Source: Acidimicrobiales bacterium (GTDB taxonomy: Bacteria > Actinomycetota > Acidimicrobiia > Acidimicrobiales > MedAcidi-G1). Taken from it: a stretch of DNA of 64,000 nucleotides. The notes beneath the pieces were generated by a model. The model was not told the DNA's origin, made no database searches, and saw nothing but the letters and a program-made list of their open reading frames with translations. The position numbers were made by a program, and so were the translations under genes. Shown in pieces: positions 1-8,529 of the stretch (positions are counted from its first letter, which is position 1; each line of letters begins with the position of its first letter). The stretch covers positions 94,824 to 158,823 of the forward strand of contig JAQWTI010000012.1 in assembly GCA_029242745.1 (NCBI GenBank). Direction: 5' to 3'.

Positions 1-133
1 TGAACCCGGCACCCACGACGACCACGTCAGCTTCCGTGGGACCGGAGAGCGGAGCGGCCGGCGGCACCTCAATCAGGGTTTCGAACCAGCCGTTGTTCCT
101 GTCGTATCTGGGTAGGAGCGTGACGGCACCCAT
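1..133 (-). CDS. FAD-dependent oxidoreductase, N-terminal fragment (cut by window edge)
   Basis: Only the first 44 codons are inside the window, read leftwards from an ATG at 131-133. The fragment ends in the stretch ADVVVVGAGF, a beta strand followed by a GxG turn that is the usual start of an FAD/NAD-binding Rossmann fold in DAO-type amine oxidoreductases; here the fold starts after about 35 residues. It lies 33 bp downstream of the aldehyde dehydrogenase on the same strand, so it is probably the last or next gene of the LysR-MttB-DapA-ALDH operon. A dehydrogenase for an imino acid or N-methyl amino acid would fit that context, but this is inference. The catalytic part is outside the window. 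Confidence 0.7.
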   Translation of the reverse strand, partial: MGAVTLLPRYDRNNGWFETLIEVPPAAPLSGPTEADVVVVGAGF

Positions 134-166
134 CGCAGTCTCCCTCGTCCGATCAGTGGACCACCA

Positions 167-1663
167 TCAGGAAAGGTCCATCCAGATGGTTTTCAGCTCG
201 GTGTACTGCTCGTGGGCGGCGATCGACTTGTCCCGGCCACCGAAGCCTGATTGCTTAAATCCACCGAAGGGCGTGGTGATATCGCCCTCGCCGTAGCAGT
301 TCACGGCGACCGTTCCGGCCCGGATGGCCCTTGATGCTAGGTGGGCAGTGCGAAGGTCGGTGGTGTGGATGGTGGCGGCTAGCCCGTAGTCAGTGTCGTT
401 GGCAAGACGGATGGCCTCTTCCGGTGTGTCGAAGGCGGTCACAGCAAGGACTGGTCCGAAGACCTCGTCGCGGGCCAGGCGGCTGGAGGGGTCTACGTTT
501 GTAAAGACGGTGGGTTCCACGAACCAGCCCCCGCTTTCTTGTCTAACCCGCTTACCACCCACTGCACATGTCGATCCGGCTTCGTGGGCAGCAGCGATGT
601 GGCCCAGCACCTTGTCCAGGTGGTCCTCTTCAATCATTGCACCCACGGTCGTCTCAGCCACTAGGGGGTCACCGACCACCCAGTCGTGGCTACGTTCGGC
701 GATTCGCTCCAGGAGCTCGTCAGCGACTGATTGTTGGACGATAAGCCGGGAGTTGGCGCTGCAATTCTGCCCACCGTTCCAAAAGATGCCCTCGCAGATG
801 CCGATTGCCGCAGCGTCCAGGTCGTCGGCGTCAGCCATGACGATGACAGGGCTCTTGCCGCCGCACTCCAGCAGCACCTCCTTGAGGTTGGAGTCGGCAG
901 AGTAGCGAAGGAAGTGACGGCCTACTTCGGTAGAGCCGGTGAAGGCCACACAGTCCACGTCGGAGTGCAGGCCGATGGCTGCCCCAGCTGTCTCCCCGAA
1001 TCCGGGGACCACGTTGAACACGCCATCGGGGATGCCGGCCTCGATGGCGAGTTCAGCGATGCGGATGGTTGACATGGAGGTCTGCTCGGCTGGCTTGACG
1101 ATGCAGGTATTGCCGGCGGCCAGGATCGGACCGATCTTCCAGCCAGCCATCATGAGTGGGTAGTTCCATGGCAGCACGGCGCCCACCACTCCGATGGGCT
1201 CGCGCACGACCATTCCGACCCGGCCGGGGCCTGAGGGTGATAGCTGGTCGTAGAGCTTGTCTGCTGCCTCGGCATGCCATCGCAGAGTGGTCACGAGGTC
1301 GGGTACGTCGAGGCCTGAGCAGTCACTAATCGGTTTGCCAGCCTCCAGTGTCTCGATGATGGCCAGCTCATCGGCGTGGGCCTCGACGAGCGAGGCGAAC
1401 CGCAGGATTAGACGCTTGCGGTCTGCTGGAGCGAGGCGCCCCCACGGCCCGCTCTCAAAGGCCCTTCGGGCCGCAATGACCGCCCGGTTGACGTCTTCTG
1501 CATCGCACTCGGCGATCTGGGCCAGTTCACGACCGGTGGCCGGATTGAGGGTGGCGAAGGTCTGTCCAGAGGCTGATTCGACGCTTCGGCCGCCGATGAC
1601 AGCGCGGGTGGGTGGATTGATCGACGCGGCCAGTGCGGTCGGGTCGGCGAGGTCGAGTGCCAT
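167..1663 (-). CDS. NAD(P)-dependent aldehyde dehydrogenase
   Basis: A 498-residue member of the aldehyde dehydrogenase superfamily, of normal full length. Visible landmarks are PWNYP near residue 165-169, the cofactor-binding Lys in IVKPAE near 190, the FTGSTEVG turn near 241, the general base Glu in LLECGGKSP (about 266) and the catalytic Cys in GGQNCSANSR (about 301). It resembles betaine-aldehyde and gamma-aminobutyraldehyde dehydrogenases, but substrate cannot be assigned from sequence. The start is taken at 1663 because its ATG overlaps the TAA of the upstream DapA-family gene (TAATG), implying translational coupling; an upstream extension into that gene is less likely. With a DapA-type deaminase or aldolase next door, a role such as 2-oxoglutarate-semialdehyde oxidation is possible. 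Confidence 0.9.
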   Translation of the reverse strand: MALDLADPTALAASINPPTRAVIGGRSVESASGQTFATLNPATGRELAQIAECDAEDVNRAVIAARRAFESGPWGRLAPADRKRLILRFASLVEAHADELAIIETLEAGKPISDCSGLDVPDLVTTLRWHAEAADKLYDQLSPSGPGRVGMVVREPIGVVGAVLPWNYPLMMAGWKIGPILAAGNTCIVKPAEQTSMSTIRIAELAIEAGIPDGVFNVVPGFGETAGAAIGLHSDVDCVAFTGSTEVGRHFLRYSADSNLKEVLLECGGKSPVIVMADADDLDAAAIGICEGIFWNGGQNCSANSRLIVQQSVADELLERIAERSHDWVVGDPLVAETTVGAMIEEDHLDKVLGHIAAAHEAGSTCAVGGKRVRQESGGWFVEPTVFTNVDPSSRLARDEVFGPVLAVTAFDTPEEAIRLANDTDYGLAATIHTTDLRTAHLASRAIRAGTVAVNCYGEGDITTPFGGFKQSGFGGRDKSIAAHEQYTELKTIWMDLS

Positions 1664-2712
1664 TAGGTGTTGCTCCTGTTTCCCTGGGTGGTAGTTCGTG
1701 TGCGGCCTACTCCGGCGCGCGTGGTCATCTGGACGAGCCAGTCCCGTTCGTCCTCCCATTCGCGGAAGACCAGCCGATCACGGTCAACGCCGTTGACCGG
1801 CAGGGTGGAGAGTGCGGCTTGCAGGGCGACACGACCCTGACGGGTCATGGGCATCACTGGGCGGCGGCACGGGCCGATAGACCGGCCCACCATGTTGGCG
1901 GCTGTCTTGATCGCAGAGTTGTATTCAGCCTCGTGCGGGTTGTCCCAGAAGTAGAGGTTGGCCGGAAGCATCCGATGCCAAAGTTCCATGGCCTCAGCGT
2001 GGCGGCCAGTGGTGATGTGGTCGTATAGGGCCACGCACTCGTGCGGCATCACGTTGGCCGCTCCCCAGATCCAACCAGTGCTGCCGGCCAGAAGGGCGAA
2101 TGGGGCCAGCGGGTCGGCCCCGGACAGCACGTTGCCACCTATCCCCAGGAGCTGTTGGAGTCGGATGAGATCGCCGGTGGAGTCCTTGATGTAGTCGATG
2201 TTCTCCATAGCGATGAGCTTGCGGTAGAGGTCTGGTGTGATGTCGAAACCTGACTGGGCCGGGATGTTGTAGAGCACAATTGGTATGTCAATGGCTCGGG
2301 CCAGCTTCTCGTAGTGGTAGAGGACGCCCCGTTCGAACGGCCCCTCGAAGTAGGGAGGAAGGACCATCACGGCACTGGCCCCCAAGTCGATGGCGGCGCG
2401 CGAGTTCTCGATTGCGTCGACGGTGGTGATGGCAGAGGTCTGGCAGATGACCGGGATGCGATCGGCTACCTGCTCGATACCGATCCGGAAGATGCGCTCC
2501 TTCTCGTCGGCGGACAGGAAGGCGAACTCGCCGGTGCCAGCGGCCAGTACGAGGCCGTGCACCCCAGCTTCAACGAGGCTGTCGACGTGGTTGCGCAGGC
2601 GGCCCTCATCGACTGATTCGCCGGAGTCATCAAACGGGGAACTCATGGCGGCGCAAACGCCGTGCAGTAGTGGTCGGTCTGGGGTGGTGCCGCTGGTTGG
2701 TTTGGTTCTCAT
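1663..2712 (-). CDS. DapA-family (dihydrodipicolinate synthase-like) lyase/aldolase
   Basis: A 349-residue TIM-barrel protein of the DHDPS/N-acetylneuraminate lyase family. It shows the GTGE carboxylate-binding motif (residues about 59-62), the catalytic Tyr in VLYNIP (about 148) and the Schiff-base Lys in YIKDSTGD (about 176). The protein carries about 40 extra residues at the C-terminus compared with a typical 300-residue member. True lysine biosynthesis is unlikely here: the gene lies between an MttB-family methyltransferase and an aldehyde dehydrogenase. In that neighbourhood family members acting as 4-hydroxy-pyrroline-2-carboxylate deaminase or ketodeoxyglucarate dehydratase are better models, because both feed a 2-oxoglutarate-semialdehyde dehydrogenase. 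Family call is secure; substrate is inference. Confidence 0.85.
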   Translation of the reverse strand: MRTKPTSGTTPDRPLLHGVCAAMSSPFDDSGESVDEGRLRNHVDSLVEAGVHGLVLAAGTGEFAFLSADEKERIFRIGIEQVADRIPVICQTSAITTVDAIENSRAAIDLGASAVMVLPPYFEGPFERGVLYHYEKLARAIDIPIVLYNIPAQSGFDITPDLYRKLIAMENIDYIKDSTGDLIRLQQLLGIGGNVLSGADPLAPFALLAGSTGWIWGAANVMPHECVALYDHITTGRHAEAMELWHRMLPANLYFWDNPHEAEYNSAIKTAANMVGRSIGPCRRPVMPMTRQGRVALQAALSTLPVNGVDRDRLVFREWEDERDWLVQMTTRAGVGRTRTTTQGNRSNT

Positions 2713-2738
2713 GTCGTGTCCTGTTCGAAGGCTCAGGG

Positions 2739-4316
2739 TCAGGTGACCAGATCCGGAAGTTCGGCGTCGCGTCGGGCCACGTACTCGTCGAGTTCGGCAC
2801 GTATGTGGTCGGGTAGGGCGGGCTCCTCGTACTCGTCAAGGAGTTGTCTGCACTTGGCGGTGGCCCGTTCCTCCGCGCTGAGGGCACCGTCGGCCAGCCA
2901 CTGTTCATAGTTGTCACTGTTCATCATCTCAGGCATCGAGAAGGCGGTCTGGAAGTTGGCCAGCGTGTGGGCGGTACCCAAGTGATGGCCGCCTGGGGGG
3001 ACCTCTCGCATGGTAGCTATCACCTCGTCGAGGTCGTCGAACGACACACCACCGCCCAGGCGCACCATCATCTCCAGTTGTTCGCTGTCCAGCACCCACT
3101 TGGCGTAGCTCTGGCACATGGCGCTTTCCAGGTAGCCGGTGGTCGAGAGCACGAAGTTCGTGCCGGCCATAAGTACTCCGTACATGTTGCGGGCTGCCTC
3201 GTACCCGGCCTGGGCGTCGACCATCTTCGAGCTGGTGCACGATCCACTGCAGCGTGACGGCAGCCGGTAGTGGCGAGCCATCTGGGCGGTCAGCAGGTTC
3301 ATGTGGCAGATCTCGGGCGTACCGGCCTGCGGCGCGCCTGTCTTCATCGAAACGGTCGATAGCCACTGGCCGTAAAGGGCGGGGGCGCCGGCCCGAACCA
3401 GTTGAGAGAAGGCCACGCCGGTGAGGGCTTCGATGTTGACCTGGATCACAGCGCCGACCGTTGACGCTGGGGTGGACGCCCCACCTAGGACGAAGGGGCT
3501 GAACAGTGTGGCCTGATTGGCCGCTGCGAACACGCGAACGCTGTCCAACATGGTTTTGTCCCACACCAGTGGGGTGTTGCCGTTAGCCAGACAGGTCATA
3601 ACCGTGGTGTTCCGCACGAACTCCTGGCCAAAGACGATGCCAGCCATGTGCAGACTGTCTCTGGCCCGCTCCATCGAGGTCACAGCACCCATGAACGGCT
3701 TAGAGGAGTATTTAAGCAGGCTCTCAGTCATGTAGAGGTGCCGTTTAGGCACGGGCACGTCCATGGGTTCACAGACCACGCCACCCGACATGTGTAAGGC
3801 GGGTGAGAGGTGGTTGAGCTTCGTGAAGTTACGGAAGTCCTCGATGCTGCCCGGGCGGCGGACGCCGTCTAAACCGAGGACGTACGGGGCACCGTAGGAG
3901 GGGGTGAAGATGGTTTTTCCATCACCGACGGTCACCGTATGCGCCGGATCTCGGGCCACCATGGTGTACGAAGACGGTGCGGTCCCAATTAGTTGCATGA
4001 GGAGCTGACGGTCGATCCGTACTCGAACGCCGTTGACGGTCGCACCCGCAGCGGTCCACATGGCGATGGCATCTGGGCAGCGGAACTCCACGCCGATCTC
4101 CTCGATGACGTCCATCGAGGCATCGTGGATGGTCTGGACCTGCTCATCTGTCAGTAGGTCGACCCAGGGGATCTTTCGCTCTAACTCGGGGAGCCAGCTC
4201 CGGACCTGGGTGCGTCGTTGGGCTGCCCGGACCTCTCGGCCTCGGCGGACTTTTCCCAGTTCGGGGCCGAGCTGGGGATCGGCGCTGATCTCTGGGCCGG
4301 TGCTGGTATCGGTCAT
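2739..4316 (-). CDS. MttB-superfamily (trimethylamine methyltransferase-like) protein, non-pyrrolysine
   Basis: A 525-residue homologue of the corrinoid-dependent trimethylamine methyltransferase MttB. The reading frame is open throughout without an in-frame amber codon, so it belongs to the non-pyrrolysine branch whose characterised members demethylate quaternary amines such as glycine betaine, proline betaine or carnitine. Recognisable family stretches include LTDEQVQTIHDASMDVIEEI near residues 55-75 and the glycine-rich VPPGGHHLGTAHT near 440. Its ATG overlaps the stop of the LysR gene upstream (ATGA), and the DapA-family gene follows after 26 bp. No corrinoid protein or corrinoid:tetrahydrofolate methyltransferase is encoded in the window, so the methyl acceptor system must lie elsewhere or the chemistry differs. 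Confidence 0.88.
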   Translation of the reverse strand: MTDTSTGPEISADPQLGPELGKVRRGREVRAAQRRTQVRSWLPELERKIPWVDLLTDEQVQTIHDASMDVIEEIGVEFRCPDAIAMWTAAGATVNGVRVRIDRQLLMQLIGTAPSSYTMVARDPAHTVTVGDGKTIFTPSYGAPYVLGLDGVRRPGSIEDFRNFTKLNHLSPALHMSGGVVCEPMDVPVPKRHLYMTESLLKYSSKPFMGAVTSMERARDSLHMAGIVFGQEFVRNTTVMTCLANGNTPLVWDKTMLDSVRVFAAANQATLFSPFVLGGASTPASTVGAVIQVNIEALTGVAFSQLVRAGAPALYGQWLSTVSMKTGAPQAGTPEICHMNLLTAQMARHYRLPSRCSGSCTSSKMVDAQAGYEAARNMYGVLMAGTNFVLSTTGYLESAMCQSYAKWVLDSEQLEMMVRLGGGVSFDDLDEVIATMREVPPGGHHLGTAHTLANFQTAFSMPEMMNSDNYEQWLADGALSAEERATAKCRQLLDEYEEPALPDHIRAELDEYVARRDAELPDLVT

Positions 4317-5188
4317 GCGTTGGCTCCGTGCATGCTGAGGGCCCGGTGGAGTTCATTCCTTAGGGCTTCGATGGGCTCGTCGTTGGCATCGGGTCGTCGG
4401 CGGATGACGTAGTCCACCCCGGGGAGGGGGAGGTGCTCGGTGCCCCAGCACCAGGGTCGCATGCCTTCAATGACGTTCCGGCCGTTCATAATGGCGACCC
4501 CCAGCCCGGCCTTGACCGCCGCCTGGACACCCACGATGCTTGGGCACTCTAGGACCACATGGGAGGTGACGCCGAGGCCATCGAGGCGGCGGCGGGCCTG
4601 CGGAAGGTAGATGCACCGTTCGCCGGAACTGATGAGGGGGATGTCGTCGTCGGGCTCGGGTCGGATGTGATCGGCGTGCACCCATACTTGCTGGTCAGTC
4701 CAGAGCAGGAGATCGTCGTCGGCTCGATCCATCGGATCCTCGATGGTTTGGATTACGGCCAGATCGATGCTTCCCTCGTCCAGCCAGTCGGTCACGTCGA
4801 AGCTCTGCTGGACCCGTATCTCCACCCGGATATCCGGATGGGTGCGACCGAAGCGGGTGATGATCTCCGCCAGAGCGGTGGCCGCCACCTCTTCGTTACA
4901 GCCGAGGCGGACCACGCCGGTGAGGTCTGAACGTCGGAGGCCATCGACTGCGTCGTCATGGGCAGCCAGAATGCGTTCGGCGTGGGCCAGCAAGTCACGT
5001 CCGTCGGCGGTGAGCCCTATGCCACCACCTTCACGGATCAAGAGCGTCCGGTCGACGCGTTCTTCAAGGCGCTTGATCTTCCACGAGACGGCACTCTGGG
5101 TCATGCCTAGGCGGGTAGCTGCCGGGGTAAAACCCCTTTCGTCGACTACTGCGCAGAAGGCCCTGAGGGATTCAACGTCAAGTCGCAT
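4313..5188 (-). CDS. LysR-type transcriptional regulator
   Basis: A 291-residue LysR regulator. The N-terminal winged helix-turn-helix is clear: LRAFCAVVDERGFTPAATRL followed by MTQSAVSWKIKRLEERV within residues 5-45, then a periplasmic-binding-protein-like effector domain. I place the start at the ATG at 5186-5188 (MRLDVESLRAF), which gives the normal LysR N-terminus; a longer frame to 5296 would cross the palindromic operator. The gene is first in the operon and its stop overlaps the start of the MttB-like gene, an unusual arrangement in which the regulator is co-transcribed with its presumed targets. It is divergent from the CoA transferase at 5329, so it may control both directions through the palindrome at 5199-5222. 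Confidence 0.9.
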   Translation of the reverse strand: MRLDVESLRAFCAVVDERGFTPAATRLGMTQSAVSWKIKRLEERVDRTLLIREGGGIGLTADGRDLLAHAERILAAHDDAVDGLRRSDLTGVVRLGCNEEVAATALAEIITRFGRTHPDIRVEIRVQQSFDVTDWLDEGSIDLAVIQTIEDPMDRADDDLLLWTDQQVWVHADHIRPEPDDDIPLISSGERCIYLPQARRRLDGLGVTSHVVLECPSIVGVQAAVKAGLGVAIMNGRNVIEGMRPWCWGTEHLPLPGVDYVIRRRPDANDEPIEALRNELHRALSMHGANA

Positions 5189-5198
5189 CAAAAAATCA

Positions 5199-5222
5199 TG
5201 ACAAATCGTCATAGATTTGTCA
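5199..5222. promoter_or_regulatory. Inverted repeat, probable LysR operator
   Basis: Perfect 9-bp arms TGACAAATC and GATTTGTCA flank a 6-bp spacer GTCATA. The site lies 10 bp upstream of the lysR start codon, between lysR and the divergent CoA transferase. LysR regulators typically bind interrupted dyads of the T-N11-A type, and AT-rich dyads at this position are commonly autoregulatory. Binding itself is inferred. Confidence 0.6.
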
Positions 5223-5328
5223 ACACGCATGAATTTCATTGCTGAAAGAATTCTTTCTGGCGCAGCCACTATGCAAAGTGCATAGAACTGTGACATTTGA
5301 GCTTGCGTATTTCTGTAAAACTGCGGCT

Positions 5329-6537
5329 ATGAACAATGAGGAGATTTCAGGGCATCAGACGCTCGGCCCCGGAGCTCTTTCCCATCTTCGCGTAGCTGAC
5401 TTCAGCCGGGTGCTTGCTGGCCCTATGGCCACGATGGTGCTAGCTGACCTAGGGGCTGACGTGATCAAGATTGAACAACCCGGCGTGGGAGATGAGACCC
5501 GGACGTGGGGTCCACCCTGGTGGGGCGAGGGAGATGAGGCAACGAGCACCTATTACCTTGCACTGAACCGGAACAAGCGCAGTATCGCTCTGGACCTACG
5601 AGATTCCAACGACGTGGCAGTTGCACGGCGTATTGCTCTCGGGGCAGACGTAGTTGTCGATAATTTTCGAGTCGGAACGATGGCCCGCTTTGGCCTGGAC
5701 CGGAACTCACTGGCTGTAGAGCAGCCACGCCTCATTACATGTTCGGTCACCGGATTCGGCAGTGAAGGTGAAGGCGCAATGCTGGCGGGTTACGACCTTC
5801 TCGTGCAGGCCATGAGTGGTGTAATGGCCATCACCGGCCCTGCCGACGGTGAGCCAACCAAGATCGGGTCGGCCATGGTCGACAACCTGACGGGTCTCTA
5901 TGCAGCGATCGCCGTTTTGGCTGCAGTGGAACGACGTCGAGAGAGTGGCGTGGGCCAGCACGTTGAAGTGTCGCTCATGTCGGCTGCCTTGGCCGGGCTA
6001 CTAAACGTGGGATCAGGCCATGTGGTTGCCGATGTTGATCCCGGGAGGCAGGGAAACCGTCATCCGTCGATCGCTCCCTACCAGCCCTACCGAACTGCTG
6101 ATGGAACTTTGGCAATCGCAGCGGCGAGTCCAGTCTTATGGGAGAAACTTTGCAAGGCATTGAGACGAGAGGACTGGTTGACCGACAAGCGGTTTGTCGA
6201 TAACGGAGCCCGCATTGTCAACACTGACGCGCTGGAAGCTGAGATTGAAGAGGTTTTGGCTGGCAACACCACTGCCGTTTGGCTAAAGGTGCTGAGGGTC
6301 GCAGGAATCCCGGTGGGGCCTATCAACACAGTGCGTCAGGCTTTCGTGGACGCTGAGGACCTCGGCCTAGACCCGGTCGTCGTGCTGGACAATCCTGAGT
6401 CCACTGCTGGAGAGATTGGTGCGTTCCGGTCGGTGCGTTCACCGATCCGAATGTCATCTACCCCACTAACCGTGCGACGACGCCCACCTCTCAATGACGA
6501 ACACGGCTTAGAGGTCCGCCGTGAGATTGCTGACTAG
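5329..6537 (+). CDS. CaiB/BaiF family (type III) CoA transferase
   Basis: A 402-residue family III CoA transferase, which moves CoA between carboxylic acids through an aspartyl-CoA-linked mechanism. The N-terminal signature LRVADFSRVLAGPMATM (about 20-36) and LADLGADVIKIEQPGVGDETR (about 38-58) are diagnostic; the likely catalytic Asp is in SAMVDNLTG (about 185), equivalent to the Asp of formyl-CoA transferase. The start is the ATG at 5329 (MNNEEISG); a longer frame exists to 5239 but runs through the regulatory region. It is divergent from the LysR operon and convergent with the alkyl sulfatase. The acid substrate is unknown. Confidence 0.9.
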   Translation: MNNEEISGHQTLGPGALSHLRVADFSRVLAGPMATMVLADLGADVIKIEQPGVGDETRTWGPPWWGEGDEATSTYYLALNRNKRSIALDLRDSNDVAVARRIALGADVVVDNFRVGTMARFGLDRNSLAVEQPRLITCSVTGFGSEGEGAMLAGYDLLVQAMSGVMAITGPADGEPTKIGSAMVDNLTGLYAAIAVLAAVERRRESGVGQHVEVSLMSAALAGLLNVGSGHVVADVDPGRQGNRHPSIAPYQPYRTADGTLAIAAASPVLWEKLCKALRREDWLTDKRFVDNGARIVNTDALEAEIEEVLAGNTTAVWLKVLRVAGIPVGPINTVRQAFVDAEDLGLDPVVVLDNPESTAGEIGAFRSVRSPIRMSSTPLTVRRRPPLNDEHGLEVRREIAD

Positions 6538-6554
6538 CCAGGATTTGATCCCGA

Positions 6555-8477
6555 CTAAGGCTCAATGATGTTGTAGAAGCGTGGGAAGTCAGTCACGCAG
6601 GCGAACAGAGCTCGGAGTCGCTCCAAGTCTCCTTCAGCGGTGATTGCATCTTCGTCAAGCAGACTGGCAATGGTTGCGCCGTCGAAGAACAATCGGTCGA
6701 GTTGACTGCGGTCACCATGGACCACCGTGTCAGCCGATGTGTGCGTGGTACCCGGCCGCGCGTGCAAAGTACCGTTGGAGAGTTCGAGCCGCACGGTTTC
6801 GCTTACGTCGTCAAGGTACCAGTCGATAGTTAGCGCGCCGATTGTGGCCGCGGTGGTGCCGTCCAGTGAAGCCGCCAACAGGTCAAAAGCCTGTTGGAGG
6901 TCCATGCCAGTCACCAGTTCCGGGCGTGGTCTGCTTACTGATTCAACGGTGAGTGAACCATGCCTGAGTTCCTGTGCCCCAGACAGATAAGTATCGCGCC
7001 ACGGGCCAGACTCGGCTCTATACGCCAACTGCTCGAAGGCATCGGCCTGCAGCAGGCGGGCTTCCTCGCACAAAGGGTCAGCGAATACAGCGTGACGCAG
7101 AACTTCGGCTACCCATCGATGGTCCCCAGCTTCATAGGATTGGCGCGCTCGTGCTAGCAGCGTTGTCATACCGCCCATGAAGTCGACGTAGCGTTTGCCG
7201 GCCTCAACCGGTTCGTAAGGGTCAAGGCTTGACGGGTGTCCGTCGTAGAAGCCAAGATATCGCTGATAGACGGCCCGCACGTTATGGCTAACGGTTCCGT
7301 AGTAGCCGTGGCAGTGGTAGTCGGCCCACAGGCCGGGAGGAAGGTCGATGCGGGCCGAGATTTCGTTGGGCGAGTAGCCAAGGTTCATGAGCCTCATCGA
7401 CTGATCGTGTAACCACCGGTAGAGGTCGCGTTGGCGGGTCAGGTAGCCGACGACAGCCTCTGCGCCCCAGTGGGGCCAGCCGTGGCTGGCAAACACTACG
7501 TCGGTCATGGCACCCCAGCGGTCCATCGCCTCGTCGATGTACCGGCTCCACATAAGGGTGTCACGCACCAGGGCGCCCCGGAGGGTAAGCACGTTATGCA
7601 TCGTTCCAGTGCAGTTCTCAGCCATGCAGAGTGCTCGGTGGTCGGGGAAGTAAAAGTGCATCTCGGCTGGTGCCTCTGATTCAGGCGTGAGCTGGAATTC
7701 CACTCGCACACCGTCTAGTACCAGTTCCTGGCCAGTTTCAGTGATCTCGATTGTTGGTGGAACTAGGGCTGAAGATCCAGTGGGCACACCCTTACCGAGT
7801 CCTTGGTCCACGTGCCCGTGCTCGTCCCAGTCGAGCAGCATCCCGAATTGGTACATGGCCCGTCGTCCCATGGCTGGACCAGCAAGCAGATTTTCAGCAA
7901 CGGCCTCTCGGACGAACCCCTCGGGAGCCACAATAGGTACTTCACCTGAATCCAGCCGATCTTGATCGATCACCCCAAGGATCCCTCCAAAGTGGTCGAC
8001 ATGTGAATGGGTGTATATGACAGCGGTGATCGGCCGCTCACCGAGATGCTCGGTGACTAGCTCCAGGGCAGCCCGGGCCGTCTCGGTCGTGGTAAGTGGA
8101 TCAATGACCACCCAACCCTCGTCACCCCGGATGAAGGTGACCGACGAGGTGTCGAATCCCCGCACCTGGTAGAACCCATCGGTTACCTCGTAGAGCCCAT
8201 GCTGAGCGTTGAATCCGGCTTGCCGCCAGAGCGATGGGTTGACGGTTTCGGGGCAGGGACCCTTAACGAAATCTGACTTTGACAAGTCCCAGGTAATGGG
8301 TAGCCACGCGTTGGGATGAATTTTCTCAATAATCGGATCAGCGCGCGTGGCGATAAAACCTCGTGCCACATCTGCTGCATCGGTTCCGTCATCTTCGGGC
8401 AGGGTGGCAGTAAATGTCTTCAGATCAGCCAGGGTTTGCGAAGTGGCAGGCTTCTGATCGCGTGGATGATTGGTCAC
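6555..8477 (-). CDS. Alkyl sulfatase, metallo-beta-lactamase fold (SdsA/BDS1-like)
   Basis: A 640-residue alkyl sulfatase. Domains in order are an N-terminal metallo-beta-lactamase core with the zinc motif THSHVDHFGG (about 156-165), a second metal region AENCTGTMHN and SHGWPHWG, an alkyl-sulfatase dimerisation domain, and a C-terminal SCP2-like lipid-binding domain. Members hydrolyse primary alkyl sulfates such as dodecyl sulfate to the alcohol. The start is the GTG at 8475-8477, supported by a strong GGAGG about nine bases upstream; the longer open frame to 8648 would overlap the preceding acyl-CoA dehydrogenase. No signal peptide is seen, so a cytoplasmic location is likely. The upstream acyl-CoA dehydrogenase may process the fatty acid derived from the alcohol. 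Confidence 0.92.
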   Translation of the reverse strand: MTNHPRDQKPATSQTLADLKTFTATLPEDDGTDAADVARGFIATRADPIIEKIHPNAWLPITWDLSKSDFVKGPCPETVNPSLWRQAGFNAQHGLYEVTDGFYQVRGFDTSSVTFIRGDEGWVVIDPLTTTETARAALELVTEHLGERPITAVIYTHSHVDHFGGILGVIDQDRLDSGEVPIVAPEGFVREAVAENLLAGPAMGRRAMYQFGMLLDWDEHGHVDQGLGKGVPTGSSALVPPTIEITETGQELVLDGVRVEFQLTPESEAPAEMHFYFPDHRALCMAENCTGTMHNVLTLRGALVRDTLMWSRYIDEAMDRWGAMTDVVFASHGWPHWGAEAVVGYLTRQRDLYRWLHDQSMRLMNLGYSPNEISARIDLPPGLWADYHCHGYYGTVSHNVRAVYQRYLGFYDGHPSSLDPYEPVEAGKRYVDFMGGMTTLLARARQSYEAGDHRWVAEVLRHAVFADPLCEEARLLQADAFEQLAYRAESGPWRDTYLSGAQELRHGSLTVESVSRPRPELVTGMDLQQAFDLLAASLDGTTAATIGALTIDWYLDDVSETVRLELSNGTLHARPGTTHTSADTVVHGDRSQLDRLFFDGATIASLLDEDAITAEGDLERLRALFACVTDFPRFYNIIEP

Positions 8478-8529
8478 GGCGTCGGACCTCCAGAGATATG
8501 GGAATAGTGGTGGTGGGGGGGAGTGCCGA

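Noticed and set aside
393..905. Long antisense open frames over the aldehyde dehydrogenase (also 731-1072 and 1257-1694)
   Set aside because: They lie opposite a gene with all catalytic motifs, have Ser/Arg/Pro-rich composition and match no family: shadows of high-G+C codon usage.
2929..3564. 211-codon frame overlapping the MttB-like gene on the same strand
   Set aside because: Arg/Pro/His-rich, out-of-frame reading of the MttB-like gene, which is intact.
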